From Pelolinea sp. (GTDB lineage Bacteria; Chloroflexota; Anaerolineae; Anaerolineales; Anaerolineaceae): a stretch of DNA of 64,000 bases. How positions within the stretch are numbered: the stretch's first letter is position 1; the number at the start of each line of letters is the position of its first letter. Under the pieces are notes generated by a model. That model made no database searches. It was not told the DNA's origin and worked only from the letters and a program-made list of their open reading frames with translations. The DNA is taken from assembly GCA_012797975.1 (NCBI GenBank), contig JAAZOD010000012.1, positions 1-64,000 on the forward strand, written 5' to 3'. The position numbers and the translations under genes were made by a program. Shown here one piece after another: positions 46,940 through 54,707 of this stretch.

Positions 46940-48255
46940 AAACACTTTATCTTGAGTGCAATATGGGTGCAGCCGGTGACATGTTGATGGCTGCATTGTT
47001 AGAGCTCTACCCTTATCCTGATCAATTCTTACAAACCATGAATTCTTTGGGTATTCCAGGGGTGAATGTTAAACGCTGTAGTGTCAAAAAGTGTGGCATC
47101 ATGGGCACCAGTATTTTGATAGAAATTAACGGTGCGGAGGAAGGAAATTCAATAATCTCTCAAAATGATGAGGACCTTCATATATTTCACGCTCCAAGTC
47201 ATCATGTTCATCATCACGTTCATGATGATGAACATGAATATTGTAGCGAGGGCACATCGTTAAATGATCGTGAACACAAGCCTCTTGATAATCAAAATCA
47301 CTCTACAATGCAGAAGATCACAGAGCTAATAACTGGGCTTTCTGTATCTGGTTCTGTAAAATCTAATGCATTGGCTGTCTATGAATTACTCGCTTCATCA
47401 GAAGCGCAGGTACATGCTATTTCCATGGATGATATTCACTTTCATGAAGTGGGTACTTTGGATGCGGTAGTTGACATCGTTGGTGTTTGTTTATTAATGG
47501 AATTACTTGGTCCGGAACAAGTTATTGTTTCCCCTATTTGTGTTGGGAATGGTCATGTAAAAACTTCTCATGGTATATTACCTGTACCTGCACCAGCTAC
47601 TGCTTATATGTTACGGGGGATTCCAATGTATTCAGGGAATATACATGGCGAACTATGTACCCCGACGGGGGCCGCACTAATTAAACATTTTGCTGATTGC
47701 TTCTCGTATATGCCAGTTATGAAAGTTGCGTCGATGGGCTATGGTATGGGGAAGAAAGATTTTGAAGCTGTTAATTGTGTGCGTTCATATTTGGGTGATT
47801 GCGCGGAAAAGAATACCCCTGACGAATATGCTGCAGAACTGTGTTGTAACCTTGATGATATGACTCCTGAAGCAATCGGTTATGCGTTGCAAGTTTTAAT
47901 GGAGAACGGTGCATTGGATGCATTCGTGATACCAATTCAAATGAAAAAAAATCGCCCAGGACAGATGTTGGTTTGTATGTGTGATCATGATCGTACCTCT
48001 GAATTGGCAATGCTGCTGCTCAAGCACACTACCTCTACTGGTGTTCGCCAATTAAGTTACAAACGTTATAAACTGAAATCTACGATCACTTCACAAGATA
48101 CCCCGTATGGTGAGATCCGTATGAAAACATCATGCGGATATGGAGTGGTTAAAATAAAACCAGAATACGAAGATATTGTTCGTTGTGCGAAAGATCACAA
48201 TGTTCCATTTGAAGCTGTTTCGCAAGCTGCGTTATTAGCCAAAGAAAAGGATTAA
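46936..48255 (+). CDS. larC: LarC, nickel insertase (single-chain)
   Basis: 439 residues. The N-terminus ECNMGAAGDMLMAALLEL is the LarC/DUF111 signature. A His-rich loop at about 82-100 (with HHVHHHVHDDEH) would bind nickel. The C-terminal LarC2 part begins about residue 290 (CCNLDDMTPEAIG). It inserts Ni into the pincer nucleotide using CTP. Unlike Lactiplantibacillus plantarum, where LarC1 and LarC2 are joined by ribosomal frameshifting, the two parts are here in one uninterrupted frame. No larA-type enzyme is found in the window. Confidence 0.93.
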   Translation: MKTLYLECNMGAAGDMLMAALLELYPYPDQFLQTMNSLGIPGVNVKRCSVKKCGIMGTSILIEINGAEEGNSIISQNDEDLHIFHAPSHHVHHHVHDDEHEYCSEGTSLNDREHKPLDNQNHSTMQKITELITGLSVSGSVKSNALAVYELLASSEAQVHAISMDDIHFHEVGTLDAVVDIVGVCLLMELLGPEQVIVSPICVGNGHVKTSHGILPVPAPATAYMLRGIPMYSGNIHGELCTPTGAALIKHFADCFSYMPVMKVASMGYGMGKKDFEAVNCVRSYLGDCAEKNTPDEYAAELCCNLDDMTPEAIGYALQVLMENGALDAFVIPIQMKKNRPGQMLVCMCDHDRTSELAMLLLKHTTSTGVRQLSYKRYKLKSTITSQDTPYGEIRMKTSCGYGVVKIKPEYEDIVRCAKDHNVPFEAVSQAALLAKEKD

Positions 48256-48346
48256 CAGATTTATGTGTTCAATTTCTGAACTGATATTCCACGTACGAAT
48301 TCCCCAATAACGTTAAGCAGCACCACTCTTTGAGATAATTTCCCTC

Positions 48347-48377
48347 TTGACATTCACCTTACGTCATCGTTTATGAT
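48347..48377 (+). promoter_or_regulatory. MerR-type promoter with 19-bp spacer, leaderless start
   Basis: TTGACA (48347-48352) and TATGAT (48372-48377) are 19 bp apart, the over-long spacing typical of promoters untwisted by MerR activators. The ATG at 48385 begins eight bases after the -10 box, the usual transcription start point, and no Shine-Dalgarno site exists. The gene is therefore probably autoregulated and translated from a leaderless message. Confidence 0.65.
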
Positions 48378-48384
48378 TCTTTAC

Positions 48385-49155
48385 ATGGAATCTGCGCAGA
48401 AAACATATTCAATAAAAGAATTGGCAAGTATGGCAGGCATCAGTGTCCGCATCCTTCATCATTATGATGCGATCGGGCTGCTGATCCCCGACCGCCGATC
48501 CGGCAATCGATATCGTTTCTATGGGCATTCCCATTTGCTGAAATTGCAGCAGATCCTGTTCTTCAGGGAATTGGATTTTTCTCTGGAGCAGATCAAAACC
48601 ATCCTCGAAGATCCGGAATTCGATGTGATACAGGTTCTAAATGAGCAAAAAAAGCTGCTGGCTGATCGACAAAAAAGGATCGCTCGCTGGATTTGTACCA
48701 TTGATCAGACGATCCATTATTTACAGGGAGAAGGAAGCATGCAAGATAAAGACTTCTATGCAGGTTTTTCAGAGGAAAAACAAGCAGAGTATGAAAAAGA
48801 GATCCGTGCGATGTATGGCGATGAGCCATTGAATACCAGTGTACGGCGCTGGAACAGCTTATCAAAGGAACGACAGAAGGAAATGATCGCTAAAGGAAAC
48901 CAATTTCACCAGCGCATTGCGGATGCCATGCCGCTTGGATATGATAACCCTGAAGTGGTTGACCTTATGCGGCAATATTGGGAAAACATGCAATTCTTTT
49001 ATGATGTCAGTCTTGATCGCTTTGAGCAATTGGGGCACATGTATAATCAGGACCCCGCTTTCCGGGCAACCTATGAAACTGTAAAGCCCGGTTTGGCAGA
49101 ATTCATGGAGCAGGCCGTCGTTCATTTTGTAAAGCTAGAAAAGGCGAAAGAGTAA
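48385..49155 (+). CDS. MerR-family regulator with TipAS ligand-binding domain
   Basis: 256 residues. The N-terminal winged helix is YSIKELASMAGISVRILHHYDAIGLL...RYRFYGHSHLLKLQQILFFRELDFSLEQIKTIL, followed by a coiled coil and a TipAS (albicidin/thiopeptide-binding) domain starting FYAGFSEEKQAEYEKE. TipA-like proteins sense peptide antibiotics. I chose the ATG at 48385 because an ATG at 48373 lies within the -10 box. Upstream is the lar operon; downstream a bidirectional terminator. Target genes other than itself are unknown. Confidence 0.88.
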   Translation: MESAQKTYSIKELASMAGISVRILHHYDAIGLLIPDRRSGNRYRFYGHSHLLKLQQILFFRELDFSLEQIKTILEDPEFDVIQVLNEQKKLLADRQKRIARWICTIDQTIHYLQGEGSMQDKDFYAGFSEEKQAEYEKEIRAMYGDEPLNTSVRRWNSLSKERQKEMIAKGNQFHQRIADAMPLGYDNPEVVDLMRQYWENMQFFYDVSLDRFEQLGHMYNQDPAFRATYETVKPGLAEFMEQAVVHFVKLEKAKE

Positions 49156-49164
49156 TTGTGATAA

Positions 49165-49199
49165 GAAAAAGCAACGCTTTTTTCTGGCGTTGCTTTTTC
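49165..49199. terminator. Bidirectional terminator between convergent genes
   Basis: GAAAAAGCAACGC (49165-49177) and GCGTTGCTTTTTC (49187-49199) form a 13-bp stem with A- and T-tracts on either side, so it can terminate the merR gene and the minus-strand gene at 49212. Confidence 0.88.
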
Positions 49200-49211
49200 A
49201 TGGCCTCGATA

Positions 49212-51404
49212 TCAGGGGATGTAGATCCCATCCAGCTCTCCGTGCAGTCCCGTCAGTTTATACGTTTCGCAATTCTCAAACTGCACTAGAATGATCTCCC
49301 CATCGGATGTTTCGGGTGTGATCAAACTGACCCCGATCAGGTGGCTGTCCTTTTCCCAAACAATACCGCTGATGGCCGTGGCGGGTCGATCGAGCAAGAG
49401 CCGGGCTGGGCTACCATCCATCCCTTTCAAATAAAGACTGCTGTTGTCTTTGGCGCGGTAAGCCACCCATGCTCCATCCGGCGATACCGCAGCAAATGGT
49501 CCTTTGCCTGATGAATTTTCCAGAACGAACAGATCACGGGATCTGCCTGTCTTGATATCCATTGCGCGCAGCATGAAGCCTTTTCCGCCGGCATCGGGAA
49601 TTGCATAATAAAGAGTGCTGCTATCCGGTGACCAGCCGGCAATGGCTTCATAACCAAGATTGGTAAGCTGGCGGGTACTGCTGCCATCAAGGGCATTAAG
49701 AAAGATCCCGTAACCTGCGGTAGTGTTCACAGTGGCAATGAACTTTCCATCCGGTGACCAATCGATCCCACCACTGCCCGGAAGGGTAAAGGTTTTACCA
49801 GTAGCAATATCCACGATCACCGTGCCCGTTTCGTCGGGATAAGCGATCTGTGTGCCATCGGGACTCATGCTCCCCCTGCCGGTTTGCGGAATGGCGAGCT
49901 TTATCTCTTTACCATCCATACTTTGCAGAATCAGGCTTCTCTCCGGATCCAGTTGTGTCAGCAGCATCCAGCCATCCAAGCCATCGGGCAGGGATGGCAA
50001 AGCAGCATAGTTATGGACATCCACGCAGGTCGAGGAAGTGCTGGATGAGGTGGGCTGCAGGGCAGGCAACGGATCGGGCTGCCAGGTTCCTTCCCAGGTC
50101 TCATTTTTTGTGAATTGGTAAAAATTTGAGAAGATCAACTTCAATTTTCCCGTAGGGATGGTCTCAAAGTCCAAACTTCTTGTCTGCGGGCCGCCGCCGC
50201 CACCCACTGGCTGATACCCTTCGACCTGGATATCAACCCCCTCCAATTCCGGTTCGCTTTCGAACTGGAAAGAATATCCGCTGTCGGTGGCGCGGATGGA
50301 AACCAGACGGAAGGTAGAACCGGCAACCGTAAAGTCGTGGTTGATCGTCCATTCCTGCCCTGGTTTTGGATCAAGCCCCGCATCGAATTCGAATTCCAGC
50401 GGTGCGGTTTCTACACGGGTGAATATCTTCCCGGTATAGCGGATGGTCAGCGGGAAAGCGACATCGCTGGTTTTGAATTGAATTGCCCAGATTGAGTCTC
50501 CCATTCCAAGCGGCATGCCGCTGGAAGAAAGATCAATATCCTGAGGATAATCAATTCGCACGACATTCTTGTTGGAATCGAGATACTGTACACCACTGAC
50601 CTGGAGCTGTTGATTTTCAGCGAGATGGGATCGGAACCAGCCGATCAAAATATATCCATCTTCTGTAGTAACAACTTTATCAAATTCGAACGGTGCAGAG
50701 GTTTGGGAAATTGGTTCTTGCGTCGCGAGCGCTGAGGGCATGGGGGAGGAGGTTAGTTCTTGAACCGGAAATACCGTTGTGTCGGAAGGCAGCGGAATAA
50801 AAGTGAGCGGGATCCGCCAATCGGTTGGAACGGTATCCGGTAGCGTGTTGAAAATGCAGGGAACCACAAAAGTGACCGAATCGACATCCAATGGAATGGG
50901 ATCGTGGCTGGAAATTCTGGTTCCATCCGGCAGAAGTATGTATTCCTGATCCATGCACCCAGCGATTGCTTCTTGCCGGGGATAGGCGGATAGCGGTACG
51001 CCGGAAACCCCATATTCGATCTGTGTTCCGCTGGAGGTCAACAATGCCTGATTCACCGATAGAACAACGCCATCTCGGGTGACCCGCACCGGTTCGGATA
51101 ATACACGCACCGATTGTGCCTGATCAACGATTCCAATACCAGGAATGTACCCGAGCAATTTCAAGAACTCTGCATAGACTTTATCGGGACCGATGAAAAG
51201 AATACTGGCGATAAGGAGGGCGATCACGCTGAGAATAACGACCCAACTTGGGCGCAGCCGCATATTGGGTCGATGTGCCGATTTTGCGGTCGCAGAGTTT
51301 GTCCGCAAGCGACCCGCCAGCGCATCCACAAAACCCTGCTGCGCATCGGCAGAAGCGAAAGCGTTGCGCAGCTCACTTTCAAAAAGAAGAAAATCCTTAT
51401 TCAT
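49212..51404 (-). CDS. Membrane-anchored putative anti-sigma factor with TolB-type propeller
   Basis: 730 residues. The N-terminal 50 residues are cytoplasmic, followed by one helix (about 53-72, VVILSVIALLIASILFIG). Extracytoplasmic beta domains of DUF4179-like type come next (about 90-460). A WD40/TolB-like propeller at the C-terminus has repeated SPDG motifs (SPDGTQIAYP, WSPDGKFIATV, WSPDSSTLYYA, SPDGAWVAYR). The ATG overlaps the sigma-factor stop by eight bases, so they are translated together and probably interact. Anti-sigma function is inferred from position and topology; no zinc-binding HxxxCxxC motif is seen. Confidence 0.65.
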   Translation of the reverse strand: MNKDFLLFESELRNAFASADAQQGFVDALAGRLRTNSATAKSAHRPNMRLRPSWVVILSVIALLIASILFIGPDKVYAEFLKLLGYIPGIGIVDQAQSVRVLSEPVRVTRDGVVLSVNQALLTSSGTQIEYGVSGVPLSAYPRQEAIAGCMDQEYILLPDGTRISSHDPIPLDVDSVTFVVPCIFNTLPDTVPTDWRIPLTFIPLPSDTTVFPVQELTSSPMPSALATQEPISQTSAPFEFDKVVTTEDGYILIGWFRSHLAENQQLQVSGVQYLDSNKNVVRIDYPQDIDLSSSGMPLGMGDSIWAIQFKTSDVAFPLTIRYTGKIFTRVETAPLEFEFDAGLDPKPGQEWTINHDFTVAGSTFRLVSIRATDSGYSFQFESEPELEGVDIQVEGYQPVGGGGGPQTRSLDFETIPTGKLKLIFSNFYQFTKNETWEGTWQPDPLPALQPTSSSTSSTCVDVHNYAALPSLPDGLDGWMLLTQLDPERSLILQSMDGKEIKLAIPQTGRGSMSPDGTQIAYPDETGTVIVDIATGKTFTLPGSGGIDWSPDGKFIATVNTTAGYGIFLNALDGSSTRQLTNLGYEAIAGWSPDSSTLYYAIPDAGGKGFMLRAMDIKTGRSRDLFVLENSSGKGPFAAVSPDGAWVAYRAKDNSSLYLKGMDGSPARLLLDRPATAISGIVWEKDSHLIGVSLITPETSDGEIILVQFENCETYKLTGLHGELDGIYIP

Positions 51405-51972
51405 ATTTTTCCTCCAACTGCATTCTCATTCGATGGATGATGCGGTAGGTGGCTTTTTTGACCGATCCTTCACTGCGGTGCAGCAAGCGGCCGATGGTGG
51501 CAAAGTTAAGATCGGCTATATAGCGCAATCGGATCAGTTCCTTTTCTTCTTCGGGAAGCGTTTGAAAGATGCGTCTGATGGCTTTTTGCCGTTCTACCTG
51601 GATGATGTCGTTGAGAAAATCACTGTGGACGGGGATATCTTCGGGAATTTCGAGAGGACTTAGATTTTTGTTCGTACGGAAAAAATCGACCGCTTTGTTC
51701 CTGGCGATCGTAAAAAGCCAGGCAAGAAAAACCCCGTTCTCCCGATACCGTTGAATTCCTTCCAGGGCAGCCATGAAAGTTTGTTCGGTGAGGTCTTCCG
51801 CTTCGGCTTGATTTTGGGTGCGGTTGTAAAAATATTTATAGATCGCCTGAACATTCTGCCGGTACAACTCTTCAAAAGCCCCGGGGTCCTGCTTGGCCCT
51901 TCTGATCAATTCAAGCCCATCATCCATCGGAGGTTTATCCGAGGGTGAACCAGAGGTTTGAGATTTCGTCAT
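51397..51972 (-). CDS. ECF-type sigma-70 factor
   Basis: 191 residues from the ATG at 51972, with AGGAGG three bases upstream. Region 2 is FEELYRQNVQAIYKYFYNRTQNQAEAEDLTEQTFMAAL, with IARNKAVDFFR at its end. Region 4 is LPEEEKELIRLRYIADLNFATIGRLLHRSEGSVKKATYRIIHRMR (in pieces). An N-terminal 20 residues are Ser/Pro-rich. It controls unknown genes in response to an envelope signal passed by the partner encoded next. Confidence 0.88.
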   Translation of the reverse strand: MTKSQTSGSPSDKPPMDDGLELIRRAKQDPGAFEELYRQNVQAIYKYFYNRTQNQAEAEDLTEQTFMAALEGIQRYRENGVFLAWLFTIARNKAVDFFRTNKNLSPLEIPEDIPVHSDFLNDIIQVERQKAIRRIFQTLPEEEKELIRLRYIADLNFATIGRLLHRSEGSVKKATYRIIHRMRMQLEEKYE

Positions 51973-52055
51973 GTTCCTCCTTTTGTTTCTGTAATGATTA
52001 ATCGCAAGAACAGAAAAAAGGGGACAAACCAAATAGAAAAATCTTGAAAAGGTTG

Positions 52056-52715
52056 TTATTTAGGAAGAGCTCTGGGCAATCGATATTGCCTGATAATATC
52101 TGCCACCTGCTCTTCGGTTAAAATATTGGGAGTTTTTCCGGTTTGCAGAGCAAAATGATAGATCTCGGCTCCAATTTCGACATTGTATGCCATCTGATAA
52201 GCTTCATTGAGATCATTCCCAACAGCGACCTGACCATGATTTTGCAGGAGCAGTCCCTTTAAGTCAGGGCGCTTTTTGAAATAAGCAGCAGCGCTGGTTC
52301 CCACCTCTGCAGTTCCGGGGCATTGATAAGGAGCTACCGGGATCGGCGCTCCAGCGAAGAAAAGTTCAATACAAATCACCGGCAGTTCCATGCACACCGA
52401 AGAAAAGGCAATGGCGTAGCGTGAATGGGTGTGCACCACCGCGTTGACGTCGGACCTGACTTTATAGATCTCATAGTGCAGGGCTCTTTCTGAAGAGGGG
52501 TTAAAATGCCCTTCGATTTTCTTTCCATCAAGGTCCGTGATAACAATATCCTTGGGTTCCAAACGGTCATAAGGAATACTGGTGGGTGTGATGGCGATAT
52601 TTCCATCGGGCAGACGCATGCTGATATTTCCATACGACAAGCGAATGAGATCGGCATCCACCAATTTCATGGTGGTTTCATATACCTGCTGTTTGCAAAT
52701 CGAGTACAGGTTCAT
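52056..52715 (-). CDS. Class II aldolase (fuculose-phosphate aldolase/AraD family)
   Basis: A 219-residue zinc aldolase. NISMRLPDGNIAITPTSIPYD at 29-49 binds the phosphate. Glu in PSSERALHYEIY acts in catalysis, and His-Thr-His (VVHTHSRYA) plus His in LLQNHGQVAVG bind zinc. The family splits fuculose-1-P, ribulose-1-P or 5-deoxyribulose-1-P into DHAP and an aldehyde. It is divergent from the nucleoside cluster, so a role on 5-deoxypentose phosphates from deoxynucleosides is plausible (inference). Confidence 0.88.
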   Translation of the reverse strand: MNLYSICKQQVYETTMKLVDADLIRLSYGNISMRLPDGNIAITPTSIPYDRLEPKDIVITDLDGKKIEGHFNPSSERALHYEIYKVRSDVNAVVHTHSRYAIAFSSVCMELPVICIELFFAGAPIPVAPYQCPGTAEVGTSAAAYFKKRPDLKGLLLQNHGQVAVGNDLNEAYQMAYNVEIGAEIYHFALQTGKTPNILTEEQVADIIRQYRLPRALPK

Positions 52716-52808
52716 TTCAAGTCCTTTCCGATAACCGTATAACGAACCATTCTAACCCCTTTCAGTTCCTTATTTCAACAGAATTCATGGAAATCGTCCC
52801 GGATACAC

Positions 52809-52853
52809 AAGTGGTTAAGACCACTTGACATGGAATATGTTTCATATTATGAT
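52809..52853 (+). promoter_or_regulatory. Promoter of the nucleoside salvage operon with two dyads
   Basis: TTGACA (52825-52830) and TATGAT (52848-52853) are 17 bp apart. AATATG-TTT-CATATT (52834-52848) fills the spacer, and AAGTGGT-TAAG-ACCACTT (52809-52826) overlaps the -35 box. Both are candidate repressor sites. The transcript would have a leader of about 310 nt before the first phosphorylase gene. Confidence 0.6.
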
Positions 52854-52859
52854 AGAAAA

Positions 52860-53168
52860 CGTTGATGAAGCGGGATAGGGGCCGTATTTTCGTCATACGC
52901 CGTCTTAATCGACAATAATGAGAGAACCTCAAAATTGTTGAGAGAGAGGATTGGTTTCATTGCAATGGCTACCTATTTTGCAATAACCGAAAAATATTTT
53001 TTCCTATCACATTTCTTCAATACCCTAAAATCCCCCCATGTAATCTATCGCTGGCACGCTGTCTGGAGATAACCTTTTCATTTCCCTGAAATGTTTTCAT
53101 TTAAGAAAATCATCAAGTCGTTTTCTTAAATGAAAGGATGTAACCGGATTCCAGAAACAGGAGAAAAA
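52860..53168 (+). other. Long untranslated leader upstream of the first phosphorylase gene
   Basis: About 310 bases without a supported gene. No purine or pyrimidine riboswitch core was recognised. A perfect hairpin, CATTTAAGAAAA/TTTTCTTAAATG (12-bp arms, 53098-53132, 11-base loop), lies 36 bases before the ATG. It is not followed by a T-run, so translational or RNA-stability control is more likely than termination. Confidence 0.45.
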
Positions 53169-53933
53169 ATGTCTAGCCAGGATGTGCATTCTGAAAAACA
53201 ACATCATATTGACATGCAAAAGGGGGATGTGGCACCTACGGTGCTTATCCCTGGTGACCCCGGAAGGGTCACACTGTTTGCTGCGCTCATGGATGAAGCA
53301 AAAAAAGTGGCTGAAAAACGTGAATATATCACGTATACGGGCACCAAGGATGGTGTCCCCATTAGCTGTACCAGTACCGGTTTGGGCTGCCCTCCCACTG
53401 CCATTGGCATCGAGGAGCTGATCCGCATTGGTGCCAAGAATATCATTCGCATCGGCACCTGCGGAGCGATCCAACCCTTCTTGGAACCAGGGCATGTGAT
53501 CATTGCCACCGGCGCTGTACGGGGTGAGCATACCAGTGAAGAATTCATCAATATGGAATATCCCGCTGTGGCCGATTATCACATTGTGCGTGCTCTGATT
53601 GACGCATGCGAAAAATTGGATATTCCCTATCATCTCGGTATCGTACGTTCCCATGATGCGTTCTATCTCGAATCGCCCTGGGCGCTCGGTGATTACCGCA
53701 AACGCCTGCAGCCGTGGGTTGACATGGGCGTACTGGCGCTTGAGAATGAATCGTCAACCATTTTTGTGATCTCGGGCATGCAGGGTATCCGTGCCGGAAC
53801 CATTCTGGCAAGCGGGTACTCCATTCTTGAAGAACACGATGAAAAAATCCACGAAGAAGAAAATATCCGCAAAATGGTAATGGCTGCCATCGAAGCCGCC
53901 AAACTCCTTCATGAACGCGGATTAGCGAATTAG
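53169..53933 (+). CDS. Nucleoside phosphorylase (PNP/UDP family), copy 1
   Basis: 254 residues from the ATG at 53169 (CAGGAG upstream). PTVLIPGDPGRV binds phosphate, IRIGTCGAIQ and ATGAVRGEHTSEEF are family landmarks, and ALENESSTIFVI supplies the ribose-binding Glu. It phosphorolyses nucleosides to base and (deoxy)ribose-1-phosphate. The IRIGTCG pattern points to the uridine phosphorylase branch, but many such proteins accept purines. Very similar to the copy at 55978 and less so to the adjacent copy at 53946. Confidence 0.88.
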   Translation: MSSQDVHSEKQHHIDMQKGDVAPTVLIPGDPGRVTLFAALMDEAKKVAEKREYITYTGTKDGVPISCTSTGLGCPPTAIGIEELIRIGAKNIIRIGTCGAIQPFLEPGHVIIATGAVRGEHTSEEFINMEYPAVADYHIVRALIDACEKLDIPYHLGIVRSHDAFYLESPWALGDYRKRLQPWVDMGVLALENESSTIFVISGMQGIRAGTILASGYSILEEHDEKIHEEENIRKMVMAAIEAAKLLHERGLAN

Positions 53934-53945
53934 AAAGGAATTACC

Positions 53946-54689
53946 ATGGAAAAACAACACCATATCGATTTACAACCCGGTGATGTCGCTGAAACAGTCT
54001 TTTTGCCCGGCGATGTTCATCGTGCAAAATTCATTGCCGACCTCTTTGATAATGCTGAACTTGTGGCTCACAAGCGACAATACATCACCTACACCGGCAC
54101 TTATAAAGGAACCAGGGTCAGCGTTACCTCCACAGGCATTGGTTGCCCTGCGCTTGCCATTGCAGTGGAAGAGCTGATCAACGTTGGCGCAAAGAATTTC
54201 ATCCGCATTGGTACTTGCGGTGCGCTGCAGAAACAGGTGCGGGTGGGCAGCGTTGTGATTGCCACGGGAGCCGTGCGCGGAGATGGGACAAGCCGTGAAT
54301 ACTTCCCATTGGAATACCCGGCTGTGGCTGATTTTGATACTCTGGAGGCGTTGCTGGAAGCCGCCAAAGAGCGCAATGTTGAACCTCATGTCGGTATCAT
54401 CCGCGCGCACGATGCATTTTATGCTGAATCAGTTTTTGCCGGCGGTGATTATCTGCTGAAGGATAAACCATGGATCGAGAGCGGTGTGTTATCCACTGAA
54501 AATGAATCTTCAACGCTGTTTACCTTGTGTACCGTTCGCAAATGCCGCAGCGGCACGATCCTTATTCCTGTCGGTCATCATTTATTCCCGGAAGAGATGA
54601 TCTCCACCGAGCAGTTGACCGAAGCGATCAAACTCGAGTCTTTGATTGCCCTGGATGCGGCAGTCAAGCTCAAGCAAAAGTTCGGGTAA
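53946..54689 (+). CDS. Nucleoside phosphorylase (PNP/UDP family), copy 2
   Basis: A 247-residue divergent paralogue: DLQPGDVAETVFLPGDVHRA at the N-terminus, IRIGTCGALQKQVRVGSVVIATGAVRGDGTSREY in the centre, TENESSTLFTL near the end. The substrate loop regions differ from copies 1 and 3, suggesting another nucleoside preference. It starts 12 bp after copy 1 with AAAGGAA upstream, so they share a transcript. Confidence 0.88.
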   Translation: MEKQHHIDLQPGDVAETVFLPGDVHRAKFIADLFDNAELVAHKRQYITYTGTYKGTRVSVTSTGIGCPALAIAVEELINVGAKNFIRIGTCGALQKQVRVGSVVIATGAVRGDGTSREYFPLEYPAVADFDTLEALLEAAKERNVEPHVGIIRAHDAFYAESVFAGGDYLLKDKPWIESGVLSTENESSTLFTLCTVRKCRSGTILIPVGHHLFPEEMISTEQLTEAIKLESLIALDAAVKLKQKFG

Positions 54690-54707
54690 GAAAAGCGGAT
54701 CGTTTTC

